Positions 7,090-15,484 are shown, numbered from the stretch's first letter. The stretch: DNA of 20,555 nt from JAKVKY01 sp964293585 (GCA_964293585.1 CAXYYS010000034.1:1-20555), one strand, 5' to 3'. Made by a program: numbers and translations. Notes: generated by a model not told the origin, from the sequence alone.

Positions 7090-8115
7090 ATGAAAGAGGA
7101 ATTGTTGACGCTGAAGCAGCAGGCTTTAGCAGAATTGGCAACGGCCAAATCACCGGATGAGCTGAAAAATTTGCGGGTCAAATATTTGGGTAAAAAAGGA
7201 CCCATGACCGAGATCCTGAGAGGTATGGGGGCTTTACCGGCGGAAGAAAGACCTAAAATAGGCAAGATTGTTAATGAGATTAAGAAGGAACTGGAAACAG
7301 CTCTGGAAGAGAAGGGCAGCTTGCTGGAAGAACAAGAACTGGCCGCGAAATTGGCGCAAGAAAAGATTGATATTACTTTGCCGGGACGGGTACCAGCAGC
7401 AGGACATCTGCATCCTATAACTCTAACGCTTAGGGAAATCAAGAAAATTTTTATGCGTATGGGCTTTGATGTTATGGAAGGCCCGGAAATTGAGAATGAT
7501 TATTTTAACTTTGAAGCGTTGAATTTACCTAAGAATCATCCGGCACGTGATATGCAGGATACATTCTATATCACGGATGAGTTCTTGCTTCGGACCCAGA
7601 CCTCGCCTATCCAGGCGCGGACCATGCAGTCCCGTAAACCTAATACTCCCATCAGGATGATTGCTCCTGGTACGGTTTATCGTAATGACTATGATGCCAC
7701 ACATTCACCGATGTTTCATCAGGTAGAAGGTCTGGTTATTGATAAAAATATCAGCTTGGCAGATTTAAAAGGGACACTGGAAACTTTCTGCAAGGAAATG
7801 TTCGGCAGCAGCGTGGAAATTCGTCTGCGTCCCAGCTATTTCCCCTTTACGGAACCCAGTGCTGAAGTGGATATTTCCTGCGTTATCTGCGGTGGCAAAG
7901 GCTGTCGGGTGTGCAAGAATTCCGGTTGGCTGGAGATTTTAGGCAGCGGCATGGTACATCCTCATGTGCTGGAGATGAGCGGATATGATCCTAAGATTAT
8001 GAATGGTTATGCTTTCGGTATGGGCGTAGAACGTATCGCCATGTTGAAATATGGTATTGACGATCTGCGTTTATTCTTTGAAAATGATTTGCGTTTTATC
8101 AGACAGTTCAAATAA
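7090..8115 (+). CDS. pheS: Phenylalanyl-tRNA synthetase alpha subunit
   Basis: This is the 341-residue catalytic subunit of the alpha2-beta2 PheRS that charges tRNA-Phe. An N-terminal coiled-coil tRNA-binding arm (about residues 1-90) precedes the class II core. The Phe pocket segment TQTSPIQ lies near 168-175, motif 2 (TVYRNDYDATHSPMFHQVEG) near 195-214 and motif 3 (FGMGVERIAML) near 308-320. A CxxC...CxxC cluster near 264-275 (CVICGGKGCRVC) precedes WLEILGSGMV; this is common in Firmicute PheS. AGGAGG lies 6 bases before the ATG. It is co-transcribed with pheT, 15 bases downstream, under the Phe T-box. Confidence 0.98.
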   Translation: MKEELLTLKQQALAELATAKSPDELKNLRVKYLGKKGPMTEILRGMGALPAEERPKIGKIVNEIKKELETALEEKGSLLEEQELAAKLAQEKIDITLPGRVPAAGHLHPITLTLREIKKIFMRMGFDVMEGPEIENDYFNFEALNLPKNHPARDMQDTFYITDEFLLRTQTSPIQARTMQSRKPNTPIRMIAPGTVYRNDYDATHSPMFHQVEGLVIDKNISLADLKGTLETFCKEMFGSSVEIRLRPSYFPFTEPSAEVDISCVICGGKGCRVCKNSGWLEILGSGMVHPHVLEMSGYDPKIMNGYAFGMGVERIAMLKYGIDDLRLFFENDLRFIRQFK

Positions 8116-8130
8116 GGAGGGAGAAGAACA

Positions 8131-10581
8131 ATGTTAGCATCTATTGATTGGTTAAAAGAATATGTTGATATAGACGTGCCTCCCGCAGAATTGGCTGAAC
8201 GTCTGACCCGGGTTGGTTTGGAAGTGGAAAGTGTTAATCAGCTGGGAAAAGGGTTAAGCGGCGTGGTGACAGGACATGTGGTGGCTATTGAGCGCCATCC
8301 GGATTCTACTCACCTGTGGGTTTGCAAGATAGATATTGGCAAGGGAGAGCCTTTGCAGATTTTGACCGGTGCCCAGAATGTACATCAGGACGATATGGTT
8401 CCGGTGGCTGTTATTGGTTCAGAATTGCCTAAGAGCAGTCGCAATCCTGAAGGAATGAAGCTACAATTGGTGAAGATGCGCGGTCTGGATTCCTACGGTA
8501 TGTTGTGTAGTGGTGATGAATTGGGTATTGATGCCAAGCTGCTGCTGCCGGAACAACGCAATGGCATTCTGATCCTGCCTAAGGATACACCAATTGGTAT
8601 AGATATTAAAAAAGTCCTGGGATTGGACGATGTGGTTCTGGATATTGACCTGACCTCTAATAAGCAGGACTGCTTCTGTATTACAGGATTAGCCAGGGAA
8701 GCAGCAGCTGTTTTGGGTAAGACTATGCATCTGCCGGATATGAGCGTGCAGGAAGCTGCAGGTGGTGAAGCCGCTGCTTTGGTGCAGGTACAGGTTAAGG
8801 CGCCGGAGTTATGCAGCCGTTTTGCAACCAGGGTCTTGAAAAATATCAAGATTATGCCTTCACCGGACTGGATGCAGAAACACTTGCGTGCCTGCGGGAT
8901 GCGCCCTATCAGTAACGTGGTTGATGTTACTAACTATGTGATGCTGGAACTGGGACAGCCCATGCATGCTTATGATTATGATAAAGTGGGCGGGCATACT
9001 TTAGTGGTTCGCCGTGCTGATAAAGGTGAGAAGCTGGTAACACTGGATGAACAGGAACGGCAGCTGGATCCGTCCATGATTACCATTGGCGATACTACTC
9101 ATGCTATTGGCTTGGGCGGTGTGATGGGCGGTCTGGAAACAGAAGTTACGTGTAAGACCGTCAATGTTATTTTAGAATCTGCTACTTTTAACGGCACGTC
9201 TATCCGCAGGACTTCCACGGCTCTGGGATTGCGTAGCGAGGCTTCCGGACGTTTTGAACGCGGTGTGGATACTGTTTTATGTCATAATGCTTTAAACAGG
9301 GCAGCGCATTTGCTGGAACAGATGGGTGCTTGTGAAACCGTAGCGGGGATTGTCGAGGCTTATCCTCAGGAATATCAGCAACCGGTTATTACTGTGGATC
9401 CGACAGCAATGAATACCAGGATTGGTATTGAGATTCCTAAAGCCGAGATGGTTAAGATCCTGGAAAAGCTGGAGTTTAAGGTAGAAGACCAGGGTAATAC
9501 ACTGAAGGTAACAGTACCTTCCTGGCGCCAGGATGTAACTTGTGATGCTGACATCAGTGAAGAAATTGCCAGGATGCATTCTTATGACAAGATTGAGTCG
9601 CATCAACCAGTGCTGGCTATGACACAGGGCCGCCAGGATGTTATCGAAGACGTGCGGGATATGATGATGGACTGCCTGGTAGCGGCAGGGTTAGACGAAG
9701 TCGTAACCTATAGCTTTGTTCATCCAAATGTATATGATAAATTACTTCTGGCGCCTGGTGATGCTCGCCGGCAGTATATTAAAATTAAGAATCCCATCAG
9801 CGATGAGTTCAGTGTGATGCGTACCACCATGCTGCCATCACTTTTAACTACGGCCAGCTATAATCTGGCCCGGCAGCTGGAGAGTGTCAAGATTTTTGAA
9901 ATTGGCCGTACTTTCCGTCCCAAGGCGTTGCCTTTAACAGACTTTCCGGTAGAAAACAGAACAGTCTGCATCGTACTCAGCGGACGCCGGGAAGATTTAA
10001 ACTGGACGCATGGTAAGGACAATATGGATTTTTATGACATCAAAGGTGTCCTGGAAGCCCTCTTAGCAAAGCTGCAGATTAAAGATTATGAGTTGGTAAA
10101 ACCAGAGGAGCCGTATCTGCATCCTGGTAAGAGTTGCTCGGTAAAGTATCAGGGCCAGGTGATTGGTTATTTTGGTGAACTGCATCCAGCTGTTGCCAAG
10201 AATTTTGATGTACCGACGGATACTTATGTAGCAGAGCTGGCAGTAGAACCATTGGTAAGCGCAGCCGCACAGATTCCTCAATATAAGCACTTGCCCAAAT
10301 TCCCGGGTACCTCTCGCGACATAGCCGTAGTAGTTCCGGAGCAGGTAACTATGAAAGAACTGATAGCAGTAATCCGGGAAAATGCTGGTTCTTTACTGCA
10401 GCAGGTAAGATTGTTCGATGTCTATACGGGTAAACAGGTTGCCACCGGTTCAAAGTCTATGGCCTTTAACCTGACTTTCCAGGCCGAGGATCGGACCTTG
10501 AAGGACGAGGAAATCGATACCGTTATTAAGAATGTGGTGGAAAGAGTGCAGCAGTCTTATCAGGCGGCTTTAAGAAAATAA
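8131..10581 (+). CDS. pheT: Phenylalanyl-tRNA synthetase beta subunit
   Basis: This is the 816-residue beta subunit of PheRS, full length for the family. The domain order is an N-terminal segment, an EMAP-like tRNA-binding domain (about 40-150), B3/B4 editing region (about 215-390), B5 (about 405-475), a catalytic-like core, and a C-terminal anticodon-binding FDX-ACB domain (about 720-816, with FPGTSRDIAVVV). An RBS (AAGGAGGG) sits right after the pheS stop. No zapA or other division gene follows. A strong terminator closes the operon. Confidence 0.98.
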   Translation: MLASIDWLKEYVDIDVPPAELAERLTRVGLEVESVNQLGKGLSGVVTGHVVAIERHPDSTHLWVCKIDIGKGEPLQILTGAQNVHQDDMVPVAVIGSELPKSSRNPEGMKLQLVKMRGLDSYGMLCSGDELGIDAKLLLPEQRNGILILPKDTPIGIDIKKVLGLDDVVLDIDLTSNKQDCFCITGLAREAAAVLGKTMHLPDMSVQEAAGGEAAALVQVQVKAPELCSRFATRVLKNIKIMPSPDWMQKHLRACGMRPISNVVDVTNYVMLELGQPMHAYDYDKVGGHTLVVRRADKGEKLVTLDEQERQLDPSMITIGDTTHAIGLGGVMGGLETEVTCKTVNVILESATFNGTSIRRTSTALGLRSEASGRFERGVDTVLCHNALNRAAHLLEQMGACETVAGIVEAYPQEYQQPVITVDPTAMNTRIGIEIPKAEMVKILEKLEFKVEDQGNTLKVTVPSWRQDVTCDADISEEIARMHSYDKIESHQPVLAMTQGRQDVIEDVRDMMMDCLVAAGLDEVVTYSFVHPNVYDKLLLAPGDARRQYIKIKNPISDEFSVMRTTMLPSLLTTASYNLARQLESVKIFEIGRTFRPKALPLTDFPVENRTVCIVLSGRREDLNWTHGKDNMDFYDIKGVLEALLAKLQIKDYELVKPEEPYLHPGKSCSVKYQGQVIGYFGELHPAVAKNFDVPTDTYVAELAVEPLVSAAAQIPQYKHLPKFPGTSRDIAVVVPEQVTMKELIAVIRENAGSLLQQVRLFDVYTGKQVATGSKSMAFNLTFQAEDRTLKDEEIDTVIKNVVERVQQSYQAALRK

Positions 10582-10606
10582 TCTGTTGCTTTAAAATTTT
10601 AATGCG

Positions 10607-10644
10607 GATTCCTGTTACCTTTACCGGTGACAGGAATCTTTTTT
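10607..10644 (+). terminator. Terminator of the pheST operon
   Basis: GATTCCTGTTACC (10607-10619) pairs with GGTGACAGGAATC (10626-10638), 13 pairs with one G-U, and is followed by TTTTTT. Confidence 0.95.
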
Positions 10645-10682
10645 AGTATAGCGAGGAACTGAGACATTACAGATCATGAGAC

Positions 10683-10710
10683 TTTACAATTGCGGGATTC
10701 ACGTTATAAT
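10683..10710 (+). promoter_or_regulatory. Promoter of the amidohydrolase-rapZ unit
   Basis: TTTACA (10683-10688) and a perfect TATAAT (10705-10710) are 16 bases apart, about 48 bases before the amidohydrolase start and downstream of the pheT terminator. Confidence 0.7.
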
Positions 10711-10758
10711 TAAAAGAATAAGGGAAATAATTTCTGGTTTCGGGTACGAGGTGAGGAC

Positions 10759-11649
10759 ATGCGTATTATTGATGCTCATATGCACTATTTTGAGGTGGAT
10801 GGTTTCAAGATGTTAGCCCGGGAAGCCGGACATGAAAATACGGCTGCCTGCTGGCAGCAGATTTGCGAAGATAATGACATCGTTTTCTCCGTCGCAATGG
10901 GAAATAGTTATGTGCCTAATCCGCGTTTTGGCGGTGTGACGCCACGCGTGATTGATCTGGCGGCGCCTTTTAATTGCGAACATTTTAACCAACCGGATAA
11001 CATGGGCTACTGTCTGGGTGTAGAAAGCGATATGATGACGGTAAAGAATGCGGAAAAGACAGCCCAGGAATTTGAATATTATCTGACTCATGATAAACAT
11101 TGTGTAGGCATTAAATTTTATATGGGTTATAATAATGTCTATTTGAATGATCCCAGGCATCAACCTTTGTTTGAACTGGCTAAACAGTATCAGGTTCCGG
11201 TGGCTATGCATTCAGGTGAAACAGCTAATCATCATGGCAAACTTAAATATGCACATCCTCTAACCGTGGACGATGCGGCAACAGAGCATCCTGACGTCAA
11301 ATTTGTTATTTGTCATATCGGCAATCCATGGATACCGGATGCTATAGTGACAGCAGCCAAGGATGAGAATGTTTATCTAGATTTGTCAGGTTTGCTGGTA
11401 GGAAAAATCACAGATGCGTTCCTGCAGGAACAGGCTGGTTATTTTGAGTATTTGCGGATGTGGATGAAGTATCTCGATAACTGGGAGAAATTTCTGTACG
11501 GTAGTGACTGGCCTCTGGTAAATATCCCTGATAATATCAAGGTACTGGGAAGTCTGGTGCCGGAAAAATATCAGGATTTATTCTTCTACCAGAACGCCTT
11601 GCATGTTTATAGCAGAATTAAAGATTGTCTGCCGGTTGACGTAAAATAA
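10759..11649 (+). CDS. Amidohydrolase-2 (PF04909-type) metal-dependent hydrolase or decarboxylase
   Basis: This 296-residue TIM-barrel protein is probably cytoplasmic; no signal peptide is seen. The metal ligands of the amidohydrolase superfamily are visible: H7 and H9 in DAHMH, H151 in AMHSGE, H186 in ICHIGNP and D250 in YGSDWP. There is no carboxylated-lysine motif, which fits a mononuclear amidohydrolase-2 member. The family includes decarboxylases and hydrolases of very different substrates, so the reaction cannot be named. GAGGTGAGG near 10749-10757 provides an RBS a few bases before the ATG. It has its own promoter, and rapZ follows after 40 bases without a terminator, so the two are likely co-transcribed. 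I see no functional link to pheT or rapZ. Confidence 0.88.
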   Translation: MRIIDAHMHYFEVDGFKMLAREAGHENTAACWQQICEDNDIVFSVAMGNSYVPNPRFGGVTPRVIDLAAPFNCEHFNQPDNMGYCLGVESDMMTVKNAEKTAQEFEYYLTHDKHCVGIKFYMGYNNVYLNDPRHQPLFELAKQYQVPVAMHSGETANHHGKLKYAHPLTVDDAATEHPDVKFVICHIGNPWIPDAIVTAAKDENVYLDLSGLLVGKITDAFLQEQAGYFEYLRMWMKYLDNWEKFLYGSDWPLVNIPDNIKVLGSLVPEKYQDLFFYQNALHVYSRIKDCLPVDVK

Positions 11650-11689
11650 CGGAAAGGCTAAGAGGACTTGGTAGCACAGGGGGATTTTT

Positions 11690-12559
11690 ATGCAACAAGA
11701 AAAAGCGCATTTTTTAATTATCACAGGCATGTCTGGCGCTGGTAAGACACAGGTTTTGCGTACTTTGGAAGATTTAAACTTCTTTTGCGTGGATAATTTA
11801 CCGCCGGCTTTGATGCCTAAATTTGCGGAACTATGCCGTCAGACGCCGGGCAGGGATACGGCGTTAGTTGTGGATACCCGTGGCGGTATCTTCTTCGATA
11901 AATTGGTAGAAGTTTTAGACGAGATGAAGGCGATGGGGCAGGACTATGAAGTTTTGTTCCTGGATGCTTCAGATGAAGTTTTGATTCGCCGGTATAAAGA
12001 AACGCGGCGACGTCATCCTATGGAAGGCGGCAAAAACTTAGCAGCCAGTGTGGCTATGGAACGCAAATATTTGATGCCGGTACGGGAACGGGCAGATAAG
12101 ATTATTGATACCAGTTATCTTGCTACGGGTGAACTTAAGGAAAAAATTCACCAGATGTATAGTTCCGGTAATGATGCTGGAGAAATGTTAATTGTGGTGC
12201 AGTCTTTTGGCTATAAGCATGGTATTCCCTTAGACAGTGATTTAGTTATGGATGTCCGGTTCTTGCCTAATCCTTTCTACGAGGAAGATTTGAAACATCT
12301 AACAGGTAACGATCAACCGGTGGCTGATTTCCTAAGCCGCTTTGACCAGACTTATGAGTTCCTGAAACGGTATTTTGATTTACTGGATTATCTGGTGCCC
12401 CAATATATCCGCGAGGGTAAGAGTCAGCTGGTAATCAGTATTGGATGCACAGGCGGCCAGCATCGCAGTATCTTTATTGCCAATAAAATTTATGATCACC
12501 TGCGTACGCACCGGTATAAGGTAGAAATCGTCCACAGGGATTTGGATAAAAAGAAATAA
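11690..12559 (+). CDS. rapZ: RNase adapter / nucleotide-binding protein RapZ (YvcJ)
   Basis: This 289-residue P-loop protein binds ATP/GTP. In E. coli RapZ presents the GlmZ small RNA to RNase E; in Bacillus the YvcJ homologue is an NTPase whose RNA role is less clear. Walker A is GMSGAGKT (13-20). CVDNLPP (33-39) and VDTRGG (61-66) are family signatures. The C-terminal domain carries GCTGGQHRS (about 252-260). Length is standard. GGGGGA precedes the ATG at 11690. In most Firmicutes rapZ is immediately followed by yvcK and whiA. Here a terminator-like hairpin and a biotin cassette separate them. Confidence 0.97.
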   Translation: MQQEKAHFLIITGMSGAGKTQVLRTLEDLNFFCVDNLPPALMPKFAELCRQTPGRDTALVVDTRGGIFFDKLVEVLDEMKAMGQDYEVLFLDASDEVLIRRYKETRRRHPMEGGKNLAASVAMERKYLMPVRERADKIIDTSYLATGELKEKIHQMYSSGNDAGEMLIVVQSFGYKHGIPLDSDLVMDVRFLPNPFYEEDLKHLTGNDQPVADFLSRFDQTYEFLKRYFDLLDYLVPQYIREGKSQLVISIGCTGGQHRSIFIANKIYDHLRTHRYKVEIVHRDLDKKK

Positions 12560-12571
12560 AGTTAGGACTTG

Positions 12572-12602
12572 TTAAGGACCTTCTAGTCAGGAAGGTCCTT
12601 AA
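12572..12602 (+). terminator. Probable terminator after rapZ
   Basis: A perfect 12-bp inverted repeat, TTAAGGACCTTC (12572-12583) and GAAGGTCCTTAA (12591-12602), has a 7-base loop. The following T-tract is weak (ATTTATAAC), so efficiency is uncertain. Confidence 0.65.
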
Positions 12603-12615
12603 TTTATAACAATAT

Positions 12616-12645
12616 AGTTAACCATACCAACAAACTAGGTTGACC
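12616..12645 (+). promoter_or_regulatory. Putative BirA operator 1, overlapping the -35
   Basis: The interrupted palindrome AGTTAACC-N14-GGTTGACC occupies these 30 bases. It resembles the Firmicute BirA operator (half sites like TTGTAAACC and GGTTTACAA, 14-15 bases apart). Its right half contains the -35 hexamer TTGACC. Location before bioW supports a biotin-responsive repressor site; the assignment is by motif and context only. Confidence 0.7.
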
Positions 12646-12668
12646 TATAAACTCAAATGGACTATAAT
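12640..12668 (+). promoter_or_regulatory. Promoter of the bioW-bioF-membrane protein cassette
   Basis: -35 TTGACC (12640-12645), an exact 17-base spacer and a perfect -10 TATAAT (12663-12668). The start of transcription would fall inside operator 2. Confidence 0.88.
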
Positions 12669-12673
12669 AACGA

Positions 12674-12703
12674 TGTTAACCAAATGCAAATAAAAAGTTA
12701 ACG
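12674..12703 (+). promoter_or_regulatory. Putative BirA operator 2, overlapping the transcription start
   Basis: A second interrupted palindrome, TGTTAACC-N14-AGTTAACG, has the same half-site length and spacing as operator 1. It begins five bases after the -10. Its right half is less perfect (A and G at the ends instead of G and A). Confidence 0.6.
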
Positions 12704-12725
12704 AGAAGGGAAGCGTCTGACAATA

Positions 12726-13514
12726 ATGTCTATGGAAAAGGTCTTGTATAGTTTAAAGATGCGTGCTGCACAAGGTGGACCGCACGAAAAAGGTGGACGG
12801 CATATTTCAGGTTCGGAAAGGATTATAGAAAAAGGTGCTGTGAATGATGAAGTGCTTGCAATGTTGGAGCGAGCCAAAAATCATCAGCGTGGTGAAGCAG
12901 ATTTTATTTCTATTAAAGTTGAATTGATAAAAAAAGAACAGATACAATATCGTCAGCTCTTAGCATTTTCAGAATGTCGGGCGGCTTCTGTGGAGGAAGG
13001 CAGAAAAGTAGCTTTACAAGAACTGGAGGCAGCAGGAGTGACTTCGGTGGCAGCTCGTAAAGGTTTGCAAGCTATTGCCGCCCTGCCGGACAGTATGCGG
13101 GGCGCTATGCTGGTTAATGCTGTGACCGGTGCCAGGATGGATAGACTGGGAGTACGGGGCGTACGTGTTACCAATATGGATGTAGATGACGCGGAAAAAT
13201 TTTCTACTGCTCTCGCTCAACATGGTTTGCAAGGTGATCATGTCCGGGAAGCTTTGGTACTGGCTTCTAAGGTAGCTGGAGGAGAAGGGGTAGTAGCAGA
13301 ATTATGCTGGTCGGATGATCCTTTATATGTGACGGGGTATGTCGGATCTGCTAAAAATGGCTACAGACGAATTCCCGTTTTAAAAAAGCTCCATGATGGG
13401 GTGGGCGGCAGAGTGTTTTTCGTGCGTCCGGAGGCTGATGTGCCAGCGCTTATTCAATATTTACAAGAGCAGGTGATCTTTATCAGGACGGGGGAATCGA
13501 GCGATGTTGATTGA
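12726..13514 (+). CDS. bioW: 6-carboxyhexanoate-CoA ligase (pimeloyl-CoA synthetase)
   Basis: This enzyme activates free pimelate with ATP and CoA to pimeloyl-CoA, the entry to biotin synthesis in Bacillus-type pathways. The 262-residue product matches BioW in length and signatures: YSLKMRA near 8-14, H20, GGRHISGSERII (23-34), RGAMLVNAVTG, and AELCWSDDPLYVTGYV in the C-terminal half. I chose the ATG at 12726; an in-frame ATG at 12732 is also possible. The RBS is poor (AAGGGA near 12706-12711, about 14 bases from the start), so translation may be weak or start at 12732. The bioF start overlaps the 3' end by 11 bases, implying translational coupling. The promoter lies between two BirA-like sites. 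Confidence 0.96.
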   Translation: MSMEKVLYSLKMRAAQGGPHEKGGRHISGSERIIEKGAVNDEVLAMLERAKNHQRGEADFISIKVELIKKEQIQYRQLLAFSECRAASVEEGRKVALQELEAAGVTSVAARKGLQAIAALPDSMRGAMLVNAVTGARMDRLGVRGVRVTNMDVDDAEKFSTALAQHGLQGDHVREALVLASKVAGGEGVVAELCWSDDPLYVTGYVGSAKNGYRRIPVLKKLHDGVGGRVFFVRPEADVPALIQYLQEQVIFIRTGESSDVD

Positions 13515-14712
13515 ACGCATAATGCAGGAAATGGCAAACATTAAGCAAGCGGGGTTAGCCAGGGAGATTAAGGACTTGCAGTATTTGGACGCTGTGACTG
13601 CACAAGACAGGAAGGGTAAACAGTATCTGGTGTTTTCCAGTAACAATTATCTGGGCCTAACTTTTGCTCCTGAGGTACGTCAGGCAGCAGCAACGGCAGC
13701 ACTTCAGCAGGGAACAGGGTCCACAGGATCCAGACTGACGACCGGAGGCGTATGCGCAGCCACCATTCTAGAAAAGGAACTGGCTCAATTTAAACATGCA
13801 GAAGCTGCTTTGATTTTTAATACAGGCTACATGACAAACCTGGGAGTGTTGTTTGCACTAGCCAAGAGTACAGATGTAATTTTTAGTGATGAATTGAATC
13901 ATGCCAGTATCATTGACGGGTGTCGTATTAGTAAGGCCCGGGTCATTATTTATAAACATGGTGACAGCAAGGACTTGGAACAGAAACTACAACAGTGGGA
14001 ACAGGAAGAGCAAGAAAAGAATACGGCCGTAGCAGCCTGCCGTTTTATTGTCAGTGACGGTGTGTTTAGCATGGATGGTGATATTGCTCCTCTGCCGGAT
14101 CTGGTGAAACTTAAGCAGCAGTATGCGGCTACCTTAATTATAGATGATGCCCACTCTGTGGGCGTGTTGGGAAATGATGGTTCGGGAACAGCTGCTTATT
14201 ATCATCTGGAAGGACAAGTGGATTTGCAGGTAGGTACGCTCAGTAAAAGTTTAGCTGCGGAAGGCGGCTATGTGGCCGGTAAAAAAATGATTATTGATTA
14301 TTTGCGTAATAAGTCCCGGCCATTTATTTTTAGCACTTTTCTCAGTCCGGCAGATATGGAGGCAGCGCTGGCAGCTTTGCGAATACTAAAGACAGAGGCC
14401 CCAGCTTACTTACGACGCTTGCGGGAAAATACAGATTATGTACGGAGTGCCTTAACGGCAGCAGGCTTACCGGTAGTACCAGGTATGACTCCAATAATAC
14501 CTGTGATTACAGGTTCTGCGAGCCTAGCAGTTAAGCTGGAACAACGCTTGTATCAGGAAGGGATTTTGCTTTCGGCTATCAGGCCGCCTACAGTGGCGCC
14601 TGGTTCCAGCCGCTTGCGTATTACTATTACGGCTGCACATACGCGGACACAATTACAACGACTAATAGTGCTGCTGAGCAAGGCCTGGCAAGATTTGGTG
14701 CAACCTGAGTAA
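13504..14712 (+). CDS. bioF: 8-amino-7-oxononanoate synthase
   Basis: This PLP-dependent alpha-oxoamine synthase condenses pimeloyl-CoA with L-alanine to 8-amino-7-oxononanoate. The 402-residue fold-type I enzyme shows FSSNNYLGL near 45-53, the GTGSTGSRLTTG segment, DDAHSVGVLG (substrate/PLP contact) and the PLP lysine K248 in TLSKS, followed by GGYVAG. The family includes Kbl (2-amino-3-ketobutyrate CoA ligase), which looks similar. The upstream overlapping bioW makes BioF the sound choice. It is slightly longer than typical BioF (about 385). It overlaps bioW by 11 bases. No bioA, bioD or bioB lies in the window. Confidence 0.94.
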   Translation: MLIERIMQEMANIKQAGLAREIKDLQYLDAVTAQDRKGKQYLVFSSNNYLGLTFAPEVRQAAATAALQQGTGSTGSRLTTGGVCAATILEKELAQFKHAEAALIFNTGYMTNLGVLFALAKSTDVIFSDELNHASIIDGCRISKARVIIYKHGDSKDLEQKLQQWEQEEQEKNTAVAACRFIVSDGVFSMDGDIAPLPDLVKLKQQYAATLIIDDAHSVGVLGNDGSGTAAYYHLEGQVDLQVGTLSKSLAAEGGYVAGKKMIIDYLRNKSRPFIFSTFLSPADMEAALAALRILKTEAPAYLRRLRENTDYVRSALTAAGLPVVPGMTPIIPVITGSASLAVKLEQRLYQEGILLSAIRPPTVAPGSSRLRITITAAHTRTQLQRLIVLLSKAWQDLVQPE

Positions 14713-14757
14713 AATAAAAACTTGTGATTGATGATATTTCTCGAGGGGTGTAAAGTG

Positions 14758-15252
14758 ATGACTTTTTCAAATAGGGATTTATGTCATATTGCGTTATTGT
14801 GCGCTTTGATTACAATCAGTGGAGCTTTTAAGATTCCCGGGCTTGTGCCCGGCATGGAATTTCAACTTTCGGCACCCATTGCCGTGGCCATTTGCGGTGT
14901 CTTTGGTATTAAAGCTTATTTATGTGCCGGTATTTTATCCAGCCTTATCGGTTTAATCCTGGGCACGCAAAACATTTTAAATGTCTGCATCGCTATGCTC
15001 TTTCGCGTGGTGGTAGCCATCATTTATTTTGGTACCGGGCCTACCAGAATTTTTTATCTCTTTTCCGGACCTGTAGGGACTTTCATGGCCAGGATGGCTT
15101 TAAGTTTTATTATCGGTAAAGCGGCATATCCTTTAGTAGCCGCCGCGGTACCTGGCATGATTTTTACAGCTTGTACGGCTCCTTTTTGCGGCAGAGTTTT
15201 GTCTTTGGCTGCCAGGTATGTACAATTACCTGGATTACCTGCGAAAAAATAA
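14758..15252 (+). CDS. Small multi-spanning membrane protein, ECF-transporter S-component-like
   Basis: This 164-residue hydrophobic protein has about five or six membrane segments (roughly 9-25, 38-56, 56-72, 75-94, 98-118 and 122-143). The size, Gly/Ala-rich helices and opening pattern (short polar start, then ALLCALITISGAFKIPG) resemble substrate-binding S components of energy-coupling-factor vitamin transporters. I do not recognise it as canonical BioY. The start is ATG at 14758 with GAGGGG (14743-14748) nine bases upstream; a GTG at 14755 is possible, and TTG at 14728 is unlikely. It is the last gene of the BirA-type cassette after bioW and bioF. Uptake of pimelate, a biotin vitamer or biotin itself is therefore plausible, but that is inference. 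The shared ECF A and T subunits are not in this window. Confidence 0.75.
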   Translation: MTFSNRDLCHIALLCALITISGAFKIPGLVPGMEFQLSAPIAVAICGVFGIKAYLCAGILSSLIGLILGTQNILNVCIAMLFRVVVAIIYFGTGPTRIFYLFSGPVGTFMARMALSFIIGKAAYPLVAAAVPGMIFTACTAPFCGRVLSLAARYVQLPGLPAKK

Positions 15253-15266
15253 GCTACCAGTTTAGC

Positions 15267-15300
15267 AACTACTGTCTTTTATCAGGACAGTAGTTTTTTT
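15267..15300 (+). terminator. Terminator of the bio cassette
   Basis: AACTACTGTC (15267-15276) pairs perfectly with GACAGTAGTT (15286-15295) around a 9-base loop and is followed by a T-run to 15300. Confidence 0.95.
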
Positions 15301-15353
15301 ATGAGCTTTACTGCGGTATAAAAAAGTCGAAGCGGGGTTAGCGGCAAGCGCAT

Positions 15354-15381
15354 TTGTAATGCCGGCGTTTTGTGTTATAAT
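15354..15381 (+). promoter_or_regulatory. Promoter of yvcK-whiA-deacetylase
   Basis: TTGTAA (15354-15359) and a perfect TATAAT (15376-15381) are 16 bases apart, downstream of the bio cassette terminator. The untranslated leader to yvcK would be about 100 nt. Confidence 0.7.
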
Positions 15382-15484
15382 ATTACACAGACTATTTTGG
15401 CCTGGCAGTAAGTCTAAGTCATAGAGGTGTATCGTATGACGCGGAGTGATGCTGGGTGTTGGGATAAATGTTGGGGAGGATTGC

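Noticed and set aside
7017..7442. 141-codon minus-strand ORF over the pheS start
   Set aside because: Antisense to the pheS coiled-coil region and overlapping the T-box terminator; composition is that of a shadow frame.
13504..14712. 2-amino-3-ketobutyrate CoA ligase (Kbl) as an alternative to BioF
   Set aside because: The families are similar, but an 11-base overlap with bioW, BirA-like sites upstream and no tdh gene nearby favour BioF.
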